DNA of 42,427 nt from JANRKF01 sp033763575 (GCA_033763575.1 JANRKF010000015.1:1-42427); one strand, 5' to 3'; counted from the stretch's first letter, positions 1-7,406 are shown. Numbers and translations are program-made. Notes: generated by a model from the letters alone, not told the origin.

Positions 1-195
1 GTTGCTGCCCACGCCCAGCACCGTCACCGGGATTTCCGGCGGCAAGACTTTCATAAAATCGGCGAGATCCTGCGTATTTTCCGGCTTGAACAGCCACTCG
101 GCAGGCCCGCCCACACGAAACCAGTTGGTTTTGGAAAGGTCGGCGCCCTGCCGCAAGCGCGGGGCGAATTGTTTGAACTCGGCACCCGCTAGCAT
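1..195 (-). CDS. murB: UDP-N-acetylenolpyruvoylglucosamine reductase, N-terminal part (cut by window edge)
   Basis: This is the first 65 residues of MurB, the flavoenzyme that reduces UDP-GlcNAc-enolpyruvate to UDP-MurNAc in the cytoplasm. The reverse strand from the ATG at 195 reads through the family signature TNWFRVGGPAEW and ends at the edge in LGVGSN, the start of the FAD-binding loop. The ATG shares one base with the murC stop codon (TAATG), so the two are likely translationally coupled. The rest of the gene lies outside the window, to the left. Confidence 0.9.
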   Translation of the reverse strand, partial: MLAGAEFKQFAPRLRQGADLSKTNWFRVGGPAEWLFKPENTQDLADFMKVLPPEIPVTVLGVGSN

Positions 196-1619
196 TACAG
201 CGCCGCCAGCTGTTCCGGCAGCGCATACGCCCACTTCGTAATACTCCCAGCACCGAGGCACACCACCATATCCCCCGCGCCAGCATGGGCAAGCACGGTG
301 GCGGCGAGCGCTTCTTCGGAGGGCAATTTCACCACCTCCTTATGCCCAGCGGCGCGTAATCCCGTCACCAGTGAATCGCCGGAGATGCCCTCAATCGGCG
401 GCTCCCCGGCGGAATAAACATCGGATACGATTACGGTATCAGCGTCATTAAAGCAGGCGCAGAAATCACCGAACAGATCGTGCAGGCGGGTGTAGCGATG
501 CGGCTGCACCACGGCAACGACACGCCCGCCGCTGGCAGCCTGCGCGGCCCTCGCCGCTTTCAGCGTGGCCGCGATTTCGACCGGGTGGTGGCCGTAATCA
601 TCGATCACCGTAATACCCTTTGCCACGCCGGTTTTGGTGAAGCGGCGCTTGACGCCCTCGAATTTCGCCAGCGCCGATTTGATTTTTTCCGGCGACATGC
701 CAAGCTCCAGCGCAATCGCAATCGTCGCCAGCGCATTCTTGACGTTATGCTCGCCATGCATCGAAAGCATCACATCCCTGATCGTCACGTCTTTGGTGAT
801 GACATCGAAGGCCTGCCCATCGGCATCCGCACGGATATTGGCGGCGCGAACATCGGCCTGCGGGTTGGTGCCATAGGTGATGATGCGGCGGTCGGCCACG
901 CGGGCGGAAAGCGCCTGCACCTCCGGGTGATCGGTGCAGAGCACCGCAAAACCATAAAACGGCAGGTTGGTGAGGAAGGTGGCAAACGCCGCCTTGGCCG
1001 CCTCGAACGAGCCATAATGGTCAAGATGTTCGGGGTCGATATTGGTGATGATGCCGATGGACGCAGGAAGGCGGGTAAACGTGCCGTCCGACTCGTCGGC
1101 CTCCACCACCATCCACTCGCCCTTGCCGAGATAGGCGTTGGTGCCACGCGCATTGATGATGCCGCCGTTGATGACGGTGGGAGTGAATCCGCCCGCCTCC
1201 AGCATCGCGGCGGTAAGTGCCGTCGTCGTGGTTTTGCCGTGCGTGCCCGCCACCGCGATCGCAATCTTAAAGCGCATGAGTTCCGCAAGCATCTCGGCGC
1301 GGCGAACCACCGGAATGCGATGCTCACGCGCCGCCATCAGCTCCGGATTATCGGCCTTGATCGCCGAGGAAATCACCACCACCGAGGCCTGCCCGATATG
1401 CGCGCTCTCATGCCCGACAAACACCCTGATACCCAGATCCTCCAGCCGCTTGGTATTGTAGCTCGCCTGCGAATCCGACCCCTGCACCTTATAGCCGAGA
1501 TTATGCAGCACCTCGGCGATGCCGCTCATGCCGATACCGCCGATGCCGACAAAATGTAAAATACCTACCGAGAGCGGCAGCGACTTGCCAATGGGGAGGC
1601 TGTTGAGGGCAGGTTTCAT
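195..1619 (-). CDS. murC: UDP-N-acetylmuramate--L-alanine ligase MurC
   Basis: Cytoplasmic Mur ligase that adds L-Ala to UDP-MurNAc using ATP. The 474-residue protein has the normal family length. The N-terminal Rossmann motif HFVGIGGIGMSG is at about residues 22-33, the ATP loop GTHGKT at 125-130, then DESDGTF, ITNIDPEHLDHYG and the C-terminal DDYGHHPVEI. The ATG at 1619 overlaps the stop of the upstream hicB by four bases (ATGA), so MurC translation is probably coupled to an antitoxin gene, which is unusual. It overlaps murB by one base downstream. Confidence 0.97.
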   Translation of the reverse strand: MKPALNSLPIGKSLPLSVGILHFVGIGGIGMSGIAEVLHNLGYKVQGSDSQASYNTKRLEDLGIRVFVGHESAHIGQASVVVISSAIKADNPELMAAREHRIPVVRRAEMLAELMRFKIAIAVAGTHGKTTTTALTAAMLEAGGFTPTVINGGIINARGTNAYLGKGEWMVVEADESDGTFTRLPASIGIITNIDPEHLDHYGSFEAAKAAFATFLTNLPFYGFAVLCTDHPEVQALSARVADRRIITYGTNPQADVRAANIRADADGQAFDVITKDVTIRDVMLSMHGEHNVKNALATIAIALELGMSPEKIKSALAKFEGVKRRFTKTGVAKGITVIDDYGHHPVEIAATLKAARAAQAASGGRVVAVVQPHRYTRLHDLFGDFCACFNDADTVIVSDVYSAGEPPIEGISGDSLVTGLRAAGHKEVVKLPSEEALAATVLAHAGAGDMVVCLGAGSITKWAYALPEQLAAL

Positions 1620-1951
1620 GCGCTCTTTTCCTTCGTCGCCTGTTTCAACGCGGCATCTTCGAGAAACTGGTTGATGCTTTTGCCTGCCAATTGTGCGGCG
1701 ATGGCGATTTTGCGGTGAAGTTCGCTGCTGGTGCGAAACACCAGCTTGCCTGAATAGGGCTTGTCCGGCTTCTCACGACGGGCTTTGCAGAATTCCAGAT
1801 AATCATCCACCGAAGCTCGGAATTCCTTTTCCAGCTCTTTCACGCTTGCGCCCTGAAAATGCACTACATCGTTGATGCCCAACACCATGCCGTGAAATGC
1901 CCGGTCATCCGCATCAAATTCTATTTTAGCCGTATAACCTTTATATTCCAT
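1616..1951 (-). CDS. hicB: HicB-family antitoxin
   Basis: 111-residue protein with the HicB layout. An N-terminal degraded RNase H-like fold starts MEYKGYTAKIEFDADDRAFHG and is followed by the conserved stretch VKELEKEFRASVDDYLEFC. The C-terminal ribbon-helix-helix segment (SSELHRKIAIAAQLAGKS) is the likely DNA-binding part that represses its own promoter. By family knowledge it neutralises the HicA toxin. It lies 8 bp after hicA and its TGA overlaps the murC ATG, so this toxin-antitoxin pair is built into the mur operon between murG and murC. Confidence 0.88.
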   Translation of the reverse strand: MEYKGYTAKIEFDADDRAFHGMVLGINDVVHFQGASVKELEKEFRASVDDYLEFCKARREKPDKPYSGKLVFRTSSELHRKIAIAAQLAGKSINQFLEDAALKQATKEKSA

Positions 1952-1959
1952 AAGTCCTC

Positions 1960-2220
1960 CTAGTGCCTCGTCATATTCGTACGCAATAAAAACATCTGTA
2001 CTGCCCTTACCGCACCTTTATCCGCTTCCTTACGTGGATGCGGACGATGAAACACCGCCCTCACCCCGCTTAACGCCACCCGCACACGCGAGCCATTGCC
2101 TTCGGTAATCTCCGCGCCCATCGCTTTCAGCATCGCCTCAATCTCCCTCCACGCAATATCCGCCCGCGTCGGTGTTTCAAAAATGGCATCCCAGGTGCGC
2201 TGATGTTTACTGCTTGCCAC
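1960..2220 (-). CDS. hicA: HicA-family mRNA interferase toxin
   Basis: 86-residue protein similar to HicA (dsRBD-like fold). The segment WREIEAMLKAMGAEITEGNGSR is followed by VFHRPHPRKEADKGAVRAVQMFL, which holds the histidine typical of the catalytic strand. HicA toxins cut mRNA and are bound by HicB, encoded 8 bp downstream. The start is a GTG at 2220, preceded by AGGA about 9 bases upstream. The 44-bp gap to murG carries direct repeats that may be the module's operator. Confidence 0.85.
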   Translation of the reverse strand: MASSKHQRTWDAIFETPTRADIAWREIEAMLKAMGAEITEGNGSRVRVALSGVRAVFHRPHPRKEADKGAVRAVQMFLLRTNMTRH

Positions 2221-2235
2221 GTTACGGTTCCTATA

Positions 2236-2256
2236 GTATCATTATCCGGTATCATT
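2236..2256 (-). promoter_or_regulatory. Candidate HicAB operator: repeated GTATCATT
   Basis: Two copies of GTATCATT (2236-2243 and 2249-2256) with 13-bp periodicity lie in the short AT-rich gap upstream of hicA. A further GTATCA sits at 2275-2280, inside the end of murG. Such spacing is compatible with a site for the ribbon-helix-helix domain of HicB and with an internal promoter for hicAB and the downstream murC-murB. This is inferred from position and repetition only. Confidence 0.4.
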
Positions 2257-2264
2257 GTATAGTA

Positions 2265-3365
2265 CTATTTTTCAGTATCAAGCACAGCATCCGCCAGCGC
2301 CTTTGCGGCGTCGGTCATTCCGAGCTTGCGGACATTCTCGGCGGCGCGGTTCAGTGTTTCCGGCGCGGTGAGGAACGCTTCCAGCCGTGCCGCCACCGCC
2401 TGCGGCGTGAAGCCGTCCTGCGCCATCACCCAGCCGCCGCCGATCTGTTCAAAGACATTGGCGTTGTAATATTGGTGGTTATCCATCGCGGTCGGCAGCG
2501 GCACCAGAATCGCCGGGCGCCCTGCCACCGCCAGCTCCGACACGGTCGACGCCCCCGAGCGCGCAATCACCAGATGGCTGGAAGCAAGCCTCACCGGCAT
2601 ATCGACAAAAAACGTGGCAAGATCCGGATGCACGCCGATGGCGGCATAATGCATGCGGGTTTCCTTGATTTCCGCCTCACGGCATTGCTGGTCGATACGC
2701 AGGCGCGCCCGCAAATGCGGCGGCAAAAGCTCCACCGCACGCGGCATCACCTCGGAAAAAATCGACGCCCCCTGCGAGCCGCCGGTAATCAATATGTGCA
2801 GCTTGCCATCCTGCTGCAATTGCGGGTATGGAATCTCACGCAACCCGCGCACTGCGCCACGCACCGGATTCCCCGTCAGAATAATTTTTTTCTTATCCGC
2901 CTCCTCGACCATCTGGGTATCGGGAAAGCTGGTGGCAATGCGCCCGACCCGACCCGCCAGCAGGCGGTTAGCGCGCCCCAGCACCGAATTCTGCTCATGG
3001 ATGAGGGTGGGAATACCCAGCATCGTCGCCGCGTAAACCGTGGGGAATGATGGATAGCCGCCGAACCCCACCACAATCCGCGGCTTGAGCTTCGCAAGGA
3101 TACGCAAGGAACGAAGCGTGCCGATCGCGATATTAAGCCCGGCGGAAACTTTATGGGCAAGGCCGCTGCCCGAACCACCGGCGCGGATAGTGCGGCGCGG
3201 CACCGTCGCCAGCAAGCCGCTGGGGAATTTGTTGAAACGCTTGTCGGTGATGAGCACCACGCCATGCCCGCGCGCGATCACCTCCTCGGCCAGCGCTTCG
3301 GCGGGAAAAATATGGCCGCCCGTGCCGCCGGCGGCAAGGACGATGGAATGTTGCGGTATGCTCAT
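2265..3365 (-). CDS. murG: UDP-N-acetylglucosamine--undecaprenyl-PP-MurNAc-pentapeptide transferase MurG
   Basis: Peripheral inner-membrane GT-B glycosyltransferase that converts lipid I to lipid II. The start is placed at the ATG at 3365, which overlaps the stop of the preceding gene (ATGA). An in-frame ATG at 3401 would add 12 residues with no family similarity. From this start the protein has 366 residues, with the glycine-rich GGTGGHIFPA motif at 13-22, HEQNSVLGRANRLL, TGGSQGA and the C-terminal nucleotide-sugar site SGASTVSELAVAGRPAIL. It follows two small membrane genes and precedes hicAB. Confidence 0.96.
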   Translation of the reverse strand: MSIPQHSIVLAAGGTGGHIFPAEALAEEVIARGHGVVLITDKRFNKFPSGLLATVPRRTIRAGGSGSGLAHKVSAGLNIAIGTLRSLRILAKLKPRIVVGFGGYPSFPTVYAATMLGIPTLIHEQNSVLGRANRLLAGRVGRIATSFPDTQMVEEADKKKIILTGNPVRGAVRGLREIPYPQLQQDGKLHILITGGSQGASIFSEVMPRAVELLPPHLRARLRIDQQCREAEIKETRMHYAAIGVHPDLATFFVDMPVRLASSHLVIARSGASTVSELAVAGRPAILVPLPTAMDNHQYYNANVFEQIGGGWVMAQDGFTPQAVAARLEAFLTAPETLNRAAENVRKLGMTDAAKALADAVLDTEK

Positions 3366-3610
3366 TTCCTGCGTGTCTTCGTAAGTGTCAACAATCCCCA
3401 CATACTAATCAAGCCCCACGCCGCTTCAAGCAGAAAAGCCGGGAGATTCCAATCAATCATCAGGGAGATGATAAGCAGGATGGAGCCGATAAGGTTCGCG
3501 CCAAAATAGCGGTAGGACTGCGACGGCCAACGCTCGCGCTGCAGCATGAAATAGGCGAGCAGGAAACAGGCCATCCCGCCCAGCCCGACGATGTTCCCGA
3601 ATGCTTCCAT
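3362..3610 (-). CDS. CBU_0592-like small inner-membrane protein
   Basis: 82-residue protein beginning MEAFGNIVGLGGMACFLLAY. It has two to three hydrophobic helices around a NLIGSILLIISLM segment and a W near the end (EAAWGLISMWGLL). This matches, from memory, the CBU_0592 family of short membrane proteins of unknown role. Its ATG shares one base with the stop of the upstream 93-residue gene, and its TGA overlaps the murG ATG. It is therefore a tightly coupled member of the cell wall operon. A longer reading of the same frame to 3835 overlaps the neighbour and was rejected. Confidence 0.75.
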   Translation of the reverse strand: MEAFGNIVGLGGMACFLLAYFMLQRERWPSQSYRYFGANLIGSILLIISLMIDWNLPAFLLEAAWGLISMWGLLTLTKTRRK

Positions 3611-3891
3611 TAAAGACCCATCTTCTGTTTGAGCTTGAGCAGCAGGCCGATCATCAACATCGCCGCGCTTAAATAGAGGATGGTCGATTGCGAATACTGG
3701 TATCGCGCCGCCACCGGCATCAGCAGCATGAACAGGCAAAACCAGCGGATGATTTTTTTGATGCGCGGCGAAGGCACGTAATAGCCACGCGCCTGCAAAA
3801 ACATAAAAAAGGCATAGACGACCAGCGCGACGCATGCGAGCACGTTCGCCCAGAATATCAGATCGATCACCATCCCGTTATCCCCTGCCAT
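3610..3891 (-). CDS. Small membrane protein of unknown function in the mur operon
   Basis: 93-residue protein with two predicted membrane helices (about residues 8-32 and 46-60), a third hydrophobic stretch near 68-84, and a basic loop (PRIKKIIRW) between. No family recognised. Two starts are possible: ATG at 3891 (GGAGG four bases upstream, overlapping the end of ftsW by 14 bp) or ATG at 3873 (GGGG upstream, no overlap). The stop shares one base with the next gene. Position between ftsW and murG suggests a role tied to cell wall synthesis, which is inference only. Confidence 0.7.
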   Translation of the reverse strand: MAGDNGMVIDLIFWANVLACVALVVYAFFMFLQARGYYVPSPRIKKIIRWFCLFMLLMPVAARYQYSQSTILYLSAAMLMIGLLLKLKQKMGL

Positions 3892-4990
3892 AACGCCTCC
3901 TGGTCAGTGAAAGCATGATACCCATACCCATCGCCAGCGCGATCACCGACGAGCCGCCATAGCTGAGGAAAGGCAGCGTCATGCCCTTGGCCGGCAGCAA
4001 ATTCACCGCCACGCCCATATTCACGATCGACTGGATGCCGAACTGCGTAAGCACCCCCGCCACCGCCAGCACGATGAACAAATCGTTTTCCTTCCACACC
4101 CGCGAAAGCCCGCGCAGCACCACGAACGCAAAAATCGAAAGGATGATAAGGCAGACCAGCGCGCCGAACTCCTCGCCCGCCACCGCAAAAATAAAATCGG
4201 TATGCGAATCGGGCAGCGTGAGCTTTATCTCGCCCTCGCCCGGCCCGCGGCCAAAAATACCGCCGCTGCGGAAGGCCTCCAGCGAGCGGCTGATCTGGTA
4301 GTTGTCGCCCTCCGCCGGATCGAAAAAACTGTTGATCCGCTTGGCGACGTGCGGCAGCGCATGATAGGCGCCAATAACGCCGCCGAGCGCGGCGATACCC
4401 AACAAACCCACCCAAAGCAACGGCAACCCGGCGAGGAAAAGCTGGATGCCCCACATCGCGGTCACCGTGAGCGCCATGCCGAAATCCGGTTGCAGCACCA
4501 GCAGCGCCGCCACCACCAGATACAGCGCGACCGCCACCTTATAGCCGGGGAAATCGACCCGGCGGTGGTTTTCCGCGCATACCCACGCCATCACCACCGC
4601 AAAACACGGTTTCATGAATTCGGAGGGTTGGATCGAAAGCCCGAGCAGCGTGATCCATCGGTGCGCGCCCTTGGTCTGGTCGCCAAAAAACAACACCATC
4701 ACCATCAGCACGAGGCTCGCCAAAAACCCCATCACCGCCAAACGCCGCAGCATGGTCGGCGAAAGCATCGAGGCGATCATCATCGTCGCAAATCCCAGCA
4801 GCAGGAAAACCTGGTGGCGATGCACAAAATAAAAACCGGGCAGGTCCAGGCGCTTGGCTACCGGCGGACTGCCCGCCGCCACCAGCACCGAGCCGAGGAT
4901 CATCAGCACCACGATCGCGCCAAAATTGAGGCGGTCGATCGTCCACCACCAGCGGCCAAGGAGTGATTGGTTTGTGCGGTCAAGCGCCAT
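3878..4990 (-). CDS. ftsW: Septal peptidoglycan glycosyltransferase FtsW
   Basis: SEDS-family integral membrane protein (370 residues, about ten hydrophobic segments) that polymerises lipid II at the division site. It begins MALDRTNQSLLGRWWWTIDR, an alphaproteobacterial FtsW-type N-terminus. It carries the family features GAHRWITLLGLSIQPSEFMKP, LLVLQPDFGMA and the C-terminal GMTLPFLSYGGSSV. The start at 4990 has no strong ribosome binding site. The upstream DNA is the edge of a GIY-YIG cassette, so the original leader may have been altered by that insertion. Confidence 0.95.
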   Translation of the reverse strand: MALDRTNQSLLGRWWWTIDRLNFGAIVVLMILGSVLVAAGSPPVAKRLDLPGFYFVHRHQVFLLLGFATMMIASMLSPTMLRRLAVMGFLASLVLMVMVLFFGDQTKGAHRWITLLGLSIQPSEFMKPCFAVVMAWVCAENHRRVDFPGYKVAVALYLVVAALLVLQPDFGMALTVTAMWGIQLFLAGLPLLWVGLLGIAALGGVIGAYHALPHVAKRINSFFDPAEGDNYQISRSLEAFRSGGIFGRGPGEGEIKLTLPDSHTDFIFAVAGEEFGALVCLIILSIFAFVVLRGLSRVWKENDLFIVLAVAGVLTQFGIQSIVNMGVAVNLLPAKGMTLPFLSYGGSSVIALAMGMGIMLSLTRRRYGRG

Positions 4991-5006
4991 TTCTTAATCC
5001 ACGCCC

Positions 5007-5380
5007 GTCATTCCGGCGAAGGCCGGAATCCATGCCCTGCAAAGTACATTACTGCGTGATTTCACCATACAAATCTTTCCATTCCGGATTCATTTCCATT
5101 ATTTGTCGCAATTTCCAGTTTCGATTCCATTCTTTGATCTGTTTCTCGCGCAGAATTGCATCATCAATTCGCTCATATATTTCATAATACACGAGCTTAT
5201 CCAAACCATATTTCTTCGTAAATCCTTCAACCAGTTTTTCTTTATGCTCCCAAACGCGTTTTATTAAATCACTCGTCACGCCGATGTATAAAGTGCCAAA
5301 CGCTTTGTTGGTTATGATATACACATACCCTCTTTTCATATGCCCCTCATGGCATGGATCCCGCCCTCCGGCGGGATGAC
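5007..5380 (-). mobile_element. GIY-YIG cassette 1 bounded by inverted GTCAT palindromes
   Basis: A unit of about 374 bp between murD and ftsW holds a single GIY-YIG gene. Its left end (5007-5039) and, in reverse complement, its right end (5348-5380) both read GTCAT, a GC-rich stem-loop, then ATCCATGCC. The left stem is TTCCGGC/GCCGGAA (5011-5017, 5022-5028). The right stem is ATCCCGCC/GGCGGGAT (5358-5365, 5370-5377). Paired stem bases differ in a compensating way between the two ends. The layout matches the cassette at 39236-39597. Mobility is inferred. Confidence 0.65.
5049..5339 (-). CDS. Single-domain GIY-YIG nuclease
   Basis: 96-residue protein starting MKRGYVYIITNKAFGTLYIG. It holds the GIY-YIG core: YVY at about 5-7, LYIGVTSDL with R28 following, H/E-rich KRVWEHK, YYEIY and the helix AILREKQIKEWNR. 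It resembles the short UPF0213/YhbQ-like proteins. These have a nuclease fold, but their in vivo substrates are poorly known. The ATG at 5339 is preceded by GAGGGG. The longer frame reading to 5414 runs through the palindrome and is unlikely. About 60% of residues match the second GIY-YIG protein by eye. Confidence 0.85.
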   Translation of the reverse strand: MKRGYVYIITNKAFGTLYIGVTSDLIKRVWEHKEKLVEGFTKKYGLDKLVYYEIYERIDDAILREKQIKEWNRNWKLRQIMEMNPEWKDLYGEITQ

Positions 5381-5386
5381 AGAACC

Positions 5387-6772
5387 TTAACCCAACCCCT
5401 CCACCAATTCGCAAAACACATCGCCGCGATGCTCGAAGCTGGTGAACTGGTCGAACGAGGCGCAGGCAGGCGAAAGCAGCACCACCGCATCTTGTTTCTT
5501 CTCCCGGAACGCATCCTCGGCCGCGTGTTTCACCGCATTTTCCAGCGTGCCGCAGCAGACATAATTTACTTTTCCTTCCAGCGTGCCTGCGAACATATCC
5601 TCCGCCTCGCCGATAAGATAGGCGCGGGCGATATGGCCAAACAGGGGGGCAAGCGATTCGATGCCGCCGGATTTGGCCTTGCCGCCTGCGATCCAGTAAA
5701 TATTTTTGTAGGGCTTCAGCGCATGCTGCACCGCGTCGGCATTGGTGGCCTTGCTGTCATTGATGAAGCGCACGCCATCAATCGTTTTCACCAGTTGCAG
5801 CCGGTGGCGGAGGCCGGGGAAACTACGCATCGCCGCAATGATTTTTTCCGGCGACACACCGCAGGCTCGCGCCGCCGCATACGCCACCGCCGCGTTCTGC
5901 CAGTTATGCTGCCCGGTGAGTGATGATATTTGGGAAATATCATAGGTGGCAGGCGGCAGGTGACAGGTGTCGGATAGTAGACCATCCAGAACATAGACTC
6001 CCCCATCCGCCTTCTGTCCCGCCGATACCTTTATCACCGCTGCATCTGACGCCTGACACCTGTCTTCCGCCACCTGTCGCGTATACTCATCATCGACCGC
6101 GATGATCGCCACATCATCCGCCGTTTGCCGCTCGAAGATATGTTTCTTGGCGGCGATATAACCCGCCATATCGCCATGCCGGTCGAGATGGTCGGGCGTG
6201 ATGTTGAGCAGCACCGCCACGTTGAACCGCGTCGTATGAATCAGGTCGAGCTGGTAGGAGGAAAGCTCCAGCACATAAATACCGTCCGCGCCAAGCGGGG
6301 CAAGCGAGAGCGCCGCCGTGCCGAGATTGCCGCCGACTTCGCAGCGCACGCCCGCCTCCTGCAGGATATGGCCGATCAGCGTGGTGGTGGTGGATTTTCC
6401 GTTGGTGCCGGTGATGCCGATATAACGGGCCTCCGGCTGGCTCTGGAAAAGAATTTCGATATCGCCAATGATGGGCACATTATGTCGTTGTGCGAGCTGC
6501 GCGCACACATGGGTCTTCGCCACACCGGGGGCGAGGACAAGCGCCTTTAATTCCTGCCACGGCCAGTCTGCATAAGGTGACAGGTGACAGGTGACAGGCG
6601 ACAGGTCGTCTTTTTCTGTTGCCTTGTTCCTGACACCTTGCGCCTGATGCTTGTCGTCCCACGCGAATACTTCCGCGCCACCGGCGGTAAGCGCAGCCAC
6701 GCTCGCCTCCCCGGCCTTGCCCAGCCCGAACACGCCGACTTTCTGGCCTTTGTAAGGGGTCGCGGGGATCAT
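5387..6772 (-). CDS. murD: UDP-N-acetylmuramoylalanine--D-glutamate ligase MurD with in-frame repeat insertions
   Basis: Cytoplasmic Mur ligase adding D-Glu to UDP-MurNAc-L-Ala. The 461-residue protein has the Rossmann start VGVFGLGKAG (12-21), ATP loop GTNGKST (122-128), ITPDHLDRHG (191-200), GQHNWQNAAVA and the C-terminal INDSKATNADA and SPACASFDQF. Variable loops hold unusual repeat-derived peptides: DDLSPVTCHLSP near 55-66 and CHLPPATYDI near 270-279. Both are encoded by 7-bp-period GGTGACA-type repeats. The ATG overlaps the hepT stop (ATGA), so it is coupled to a toxin gene. Confidence 0.96.
   Translation of the reverse strand: MIPATPYKGQKVGVFGLGKAGEASVAALTAGGAEVFAWDDKHQAQGVRNKATEKDDLSPVTCHLSPYADWPWQELKALVLAPGVAKTHVCAQLAQRHNVPIIGDIEILFQSQPEARYIGITGTNGKSTTTTLIGHILQEAGVRCEVGGNLGTAALSLAPLGADGIYVLELSSYQLDLIHTTRFNVAVLLNITPDHLDRHGDMAGYIAAKKHIFERQTADDVAIIAVDDEYTRQVAEDRCQASDAAVIKVSAGQKADGGVYVLDGLLSDTCHLPPATYDISQISSLTGQHNWQNAAVAYAAARACGVSPEKIIAAMRSFPGLRHRLQLVKTIDGVRFINDSKATNADAVQHALKPYKNIYWIAGGKAKSGGIESLAPLFGHIARAYLIGEAEDMFAGTLEGKVNYVCCGTLENAVKHAAEDAFREKKQDAVVLLSPACASFDQFTSFEHRGDVFCELVEGLG
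5945..6080. repeat. In-frame GGTGACA-type inverted repeat, copy 2 (inside murD)
   Basis: One arm at 5945-5973 consists of 7-bp units (GGTGGCA, GGCGGCA, GGTGACA, GGTGTC). The opposite arm at 6050-6080 carries CCTGACACCTGTC and CCACCTGTC. The arms lie in murD codons of a surface-variable region, about residues 231-276, and keep the frame open. The same units occur in copy 1 at 6576-6650. Confidence 0.6.
6576..6650. repeat. In-frame GGTGACA tandem/inverted repeat, copy 1 (inside murD)
   Basis: Three exact GGTGACA units followed by GGCGACAGG occupy 6576-6605. The opposite arm CCTGACACC with further degenerate units is at 6629-6650. On the coding strand this yields residues of about 42-66 of MurD, including two copies of the peptide C/S-H/P-L-S-P type. 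The reading frame is preserved because the insertion falls between the first Rossmann strand region and the VLAPGV motif. Confidence 0.7.
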
Positions 6773-7104
6773 GCGCGGGTTATCTTATCGATGACTTCCA
6801 CTATACGTGCCTTTATCTGCGGTAATGTAGCTATGGCATGCCGGATACGCTCTGCTTCCAACTGGAAATATTCATGCGCCAGCACATTGCGTAAACCGAG
6901 CATGCCCGCCCATGGTATATCCGAAAATTCTTTACGGAAACTGGAAGGAATATGGCTGCATGCCTCGCCGATGACGATCAGCTTGAAAAAAATGGCGCTT
7001 GCCTGCATTTCATTTTGAACATTTAATCCATCTTGTAAAAATACATCGATGTGCTCAATCGCATCCAATATATGCCTCAGGCGGTCGGCGACACTGGGAA
7101 TCAT
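6769..7104 (-). CDS. hepT: HepT-like HEPN ribonuclease toxin
   Basis: 111-residue all-helical HEPN (DUF86) protein. The RNase motif R-x4-H-x-Y is present as RNVLAHEY (R72, H77, Y79), so the active site looks intact. In HepT/MntA pairs the HEPN partner is an RNase that the nucleotidyltransferase partner silences by adding AMP to the motif tyrosine. Its ATG overlaps the mntA stop by four bases, and its own stop overlaps the murD ATG by four bases. The pair therefore sits seamlessly inside the mur operon. Confidence 0.88.
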   Translation of the reverse strand: MIPSVADRLRHILDAIEHIDVFLQDGLNVQNEMQASAIFFKLIVIGEACSHIPSSFRKEFSDIPWAGMLGLRNVLAHEYFQLEAERIRHAIATLPQIKARIVEVIDKITRA

Positions 7105-7394
7105 AGATACGTCACATCATCGGCAATGGATTGCGCGATTTGCGGATAGATCGATTCATCCGGCGCAGTGTCCACATGCGTGCCGAGCAGCGCGTTTACC
7201 TCATAATTAAAGCCCGAAAGATCGAATAAATCCGCTTCCGGTAATAACCGGATGAGCAGGTCCACATCGCTTCCCGCATTTTCCTGGCCACGCGCCACCG
7301 ATCCGAATACGCGAATGGAATCGGGATCGATGCGGTACTGGCGCGCAAAGGCCTGAATCTGCGGCTTATACTGGCGAAGCTGTTCAAGGTTCAT
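7101..7394 (-). CDS. mntA: MntA-like nucleotidyltransferase antitoxin
   Basis: 97-residue minimal nucleotidyltransferase with the catalytic signature GSVARGQENAGSDVDLLI (G31, S32, D43, D45). By family knowledge such proteins are antitoxins that AMPylate HepT. It starts at the ATG at 7394, 12 bp after the mraY stop, and overlaps hepT by four bases. There is no space for a separate promoter upstream, so it is probably transcribed with the cell wall genes. Confidence 0.88.
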   Translation of the reverse strand: MNLEQLRQYKPQIQAFARQYRIDPDSIRVFGSVARGQENAGSDVDLLIRLLPEADLFDLSGFNYEVNALLGTHVDTAPDESIYPQIAQSIADDVTYL

Positions 7395-7406
7395 GGCGTT
7401 ATCCTA

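Noticed and set aside
480..1559. Long plus-strand open frame of 359 codons opposite murC
   Set aside because: It is a mirror frame of a GC-rich gene, rich in Arg and His, and has no family similarity. murC on the other strand has all its motifs.
3611..3835. 75-residue N-terminal extension of the CBU_0592-like gene
   Set aside because: It lies entirely over another membrane protein gene, and the ATG at 3610 has the one-base overlap typical of this operon.
6576..6605. CRISPR-like repeat array in murD
   Set aside because: The units are only 7 bp, directly adjacent, without spacers, and no cas genes are present.
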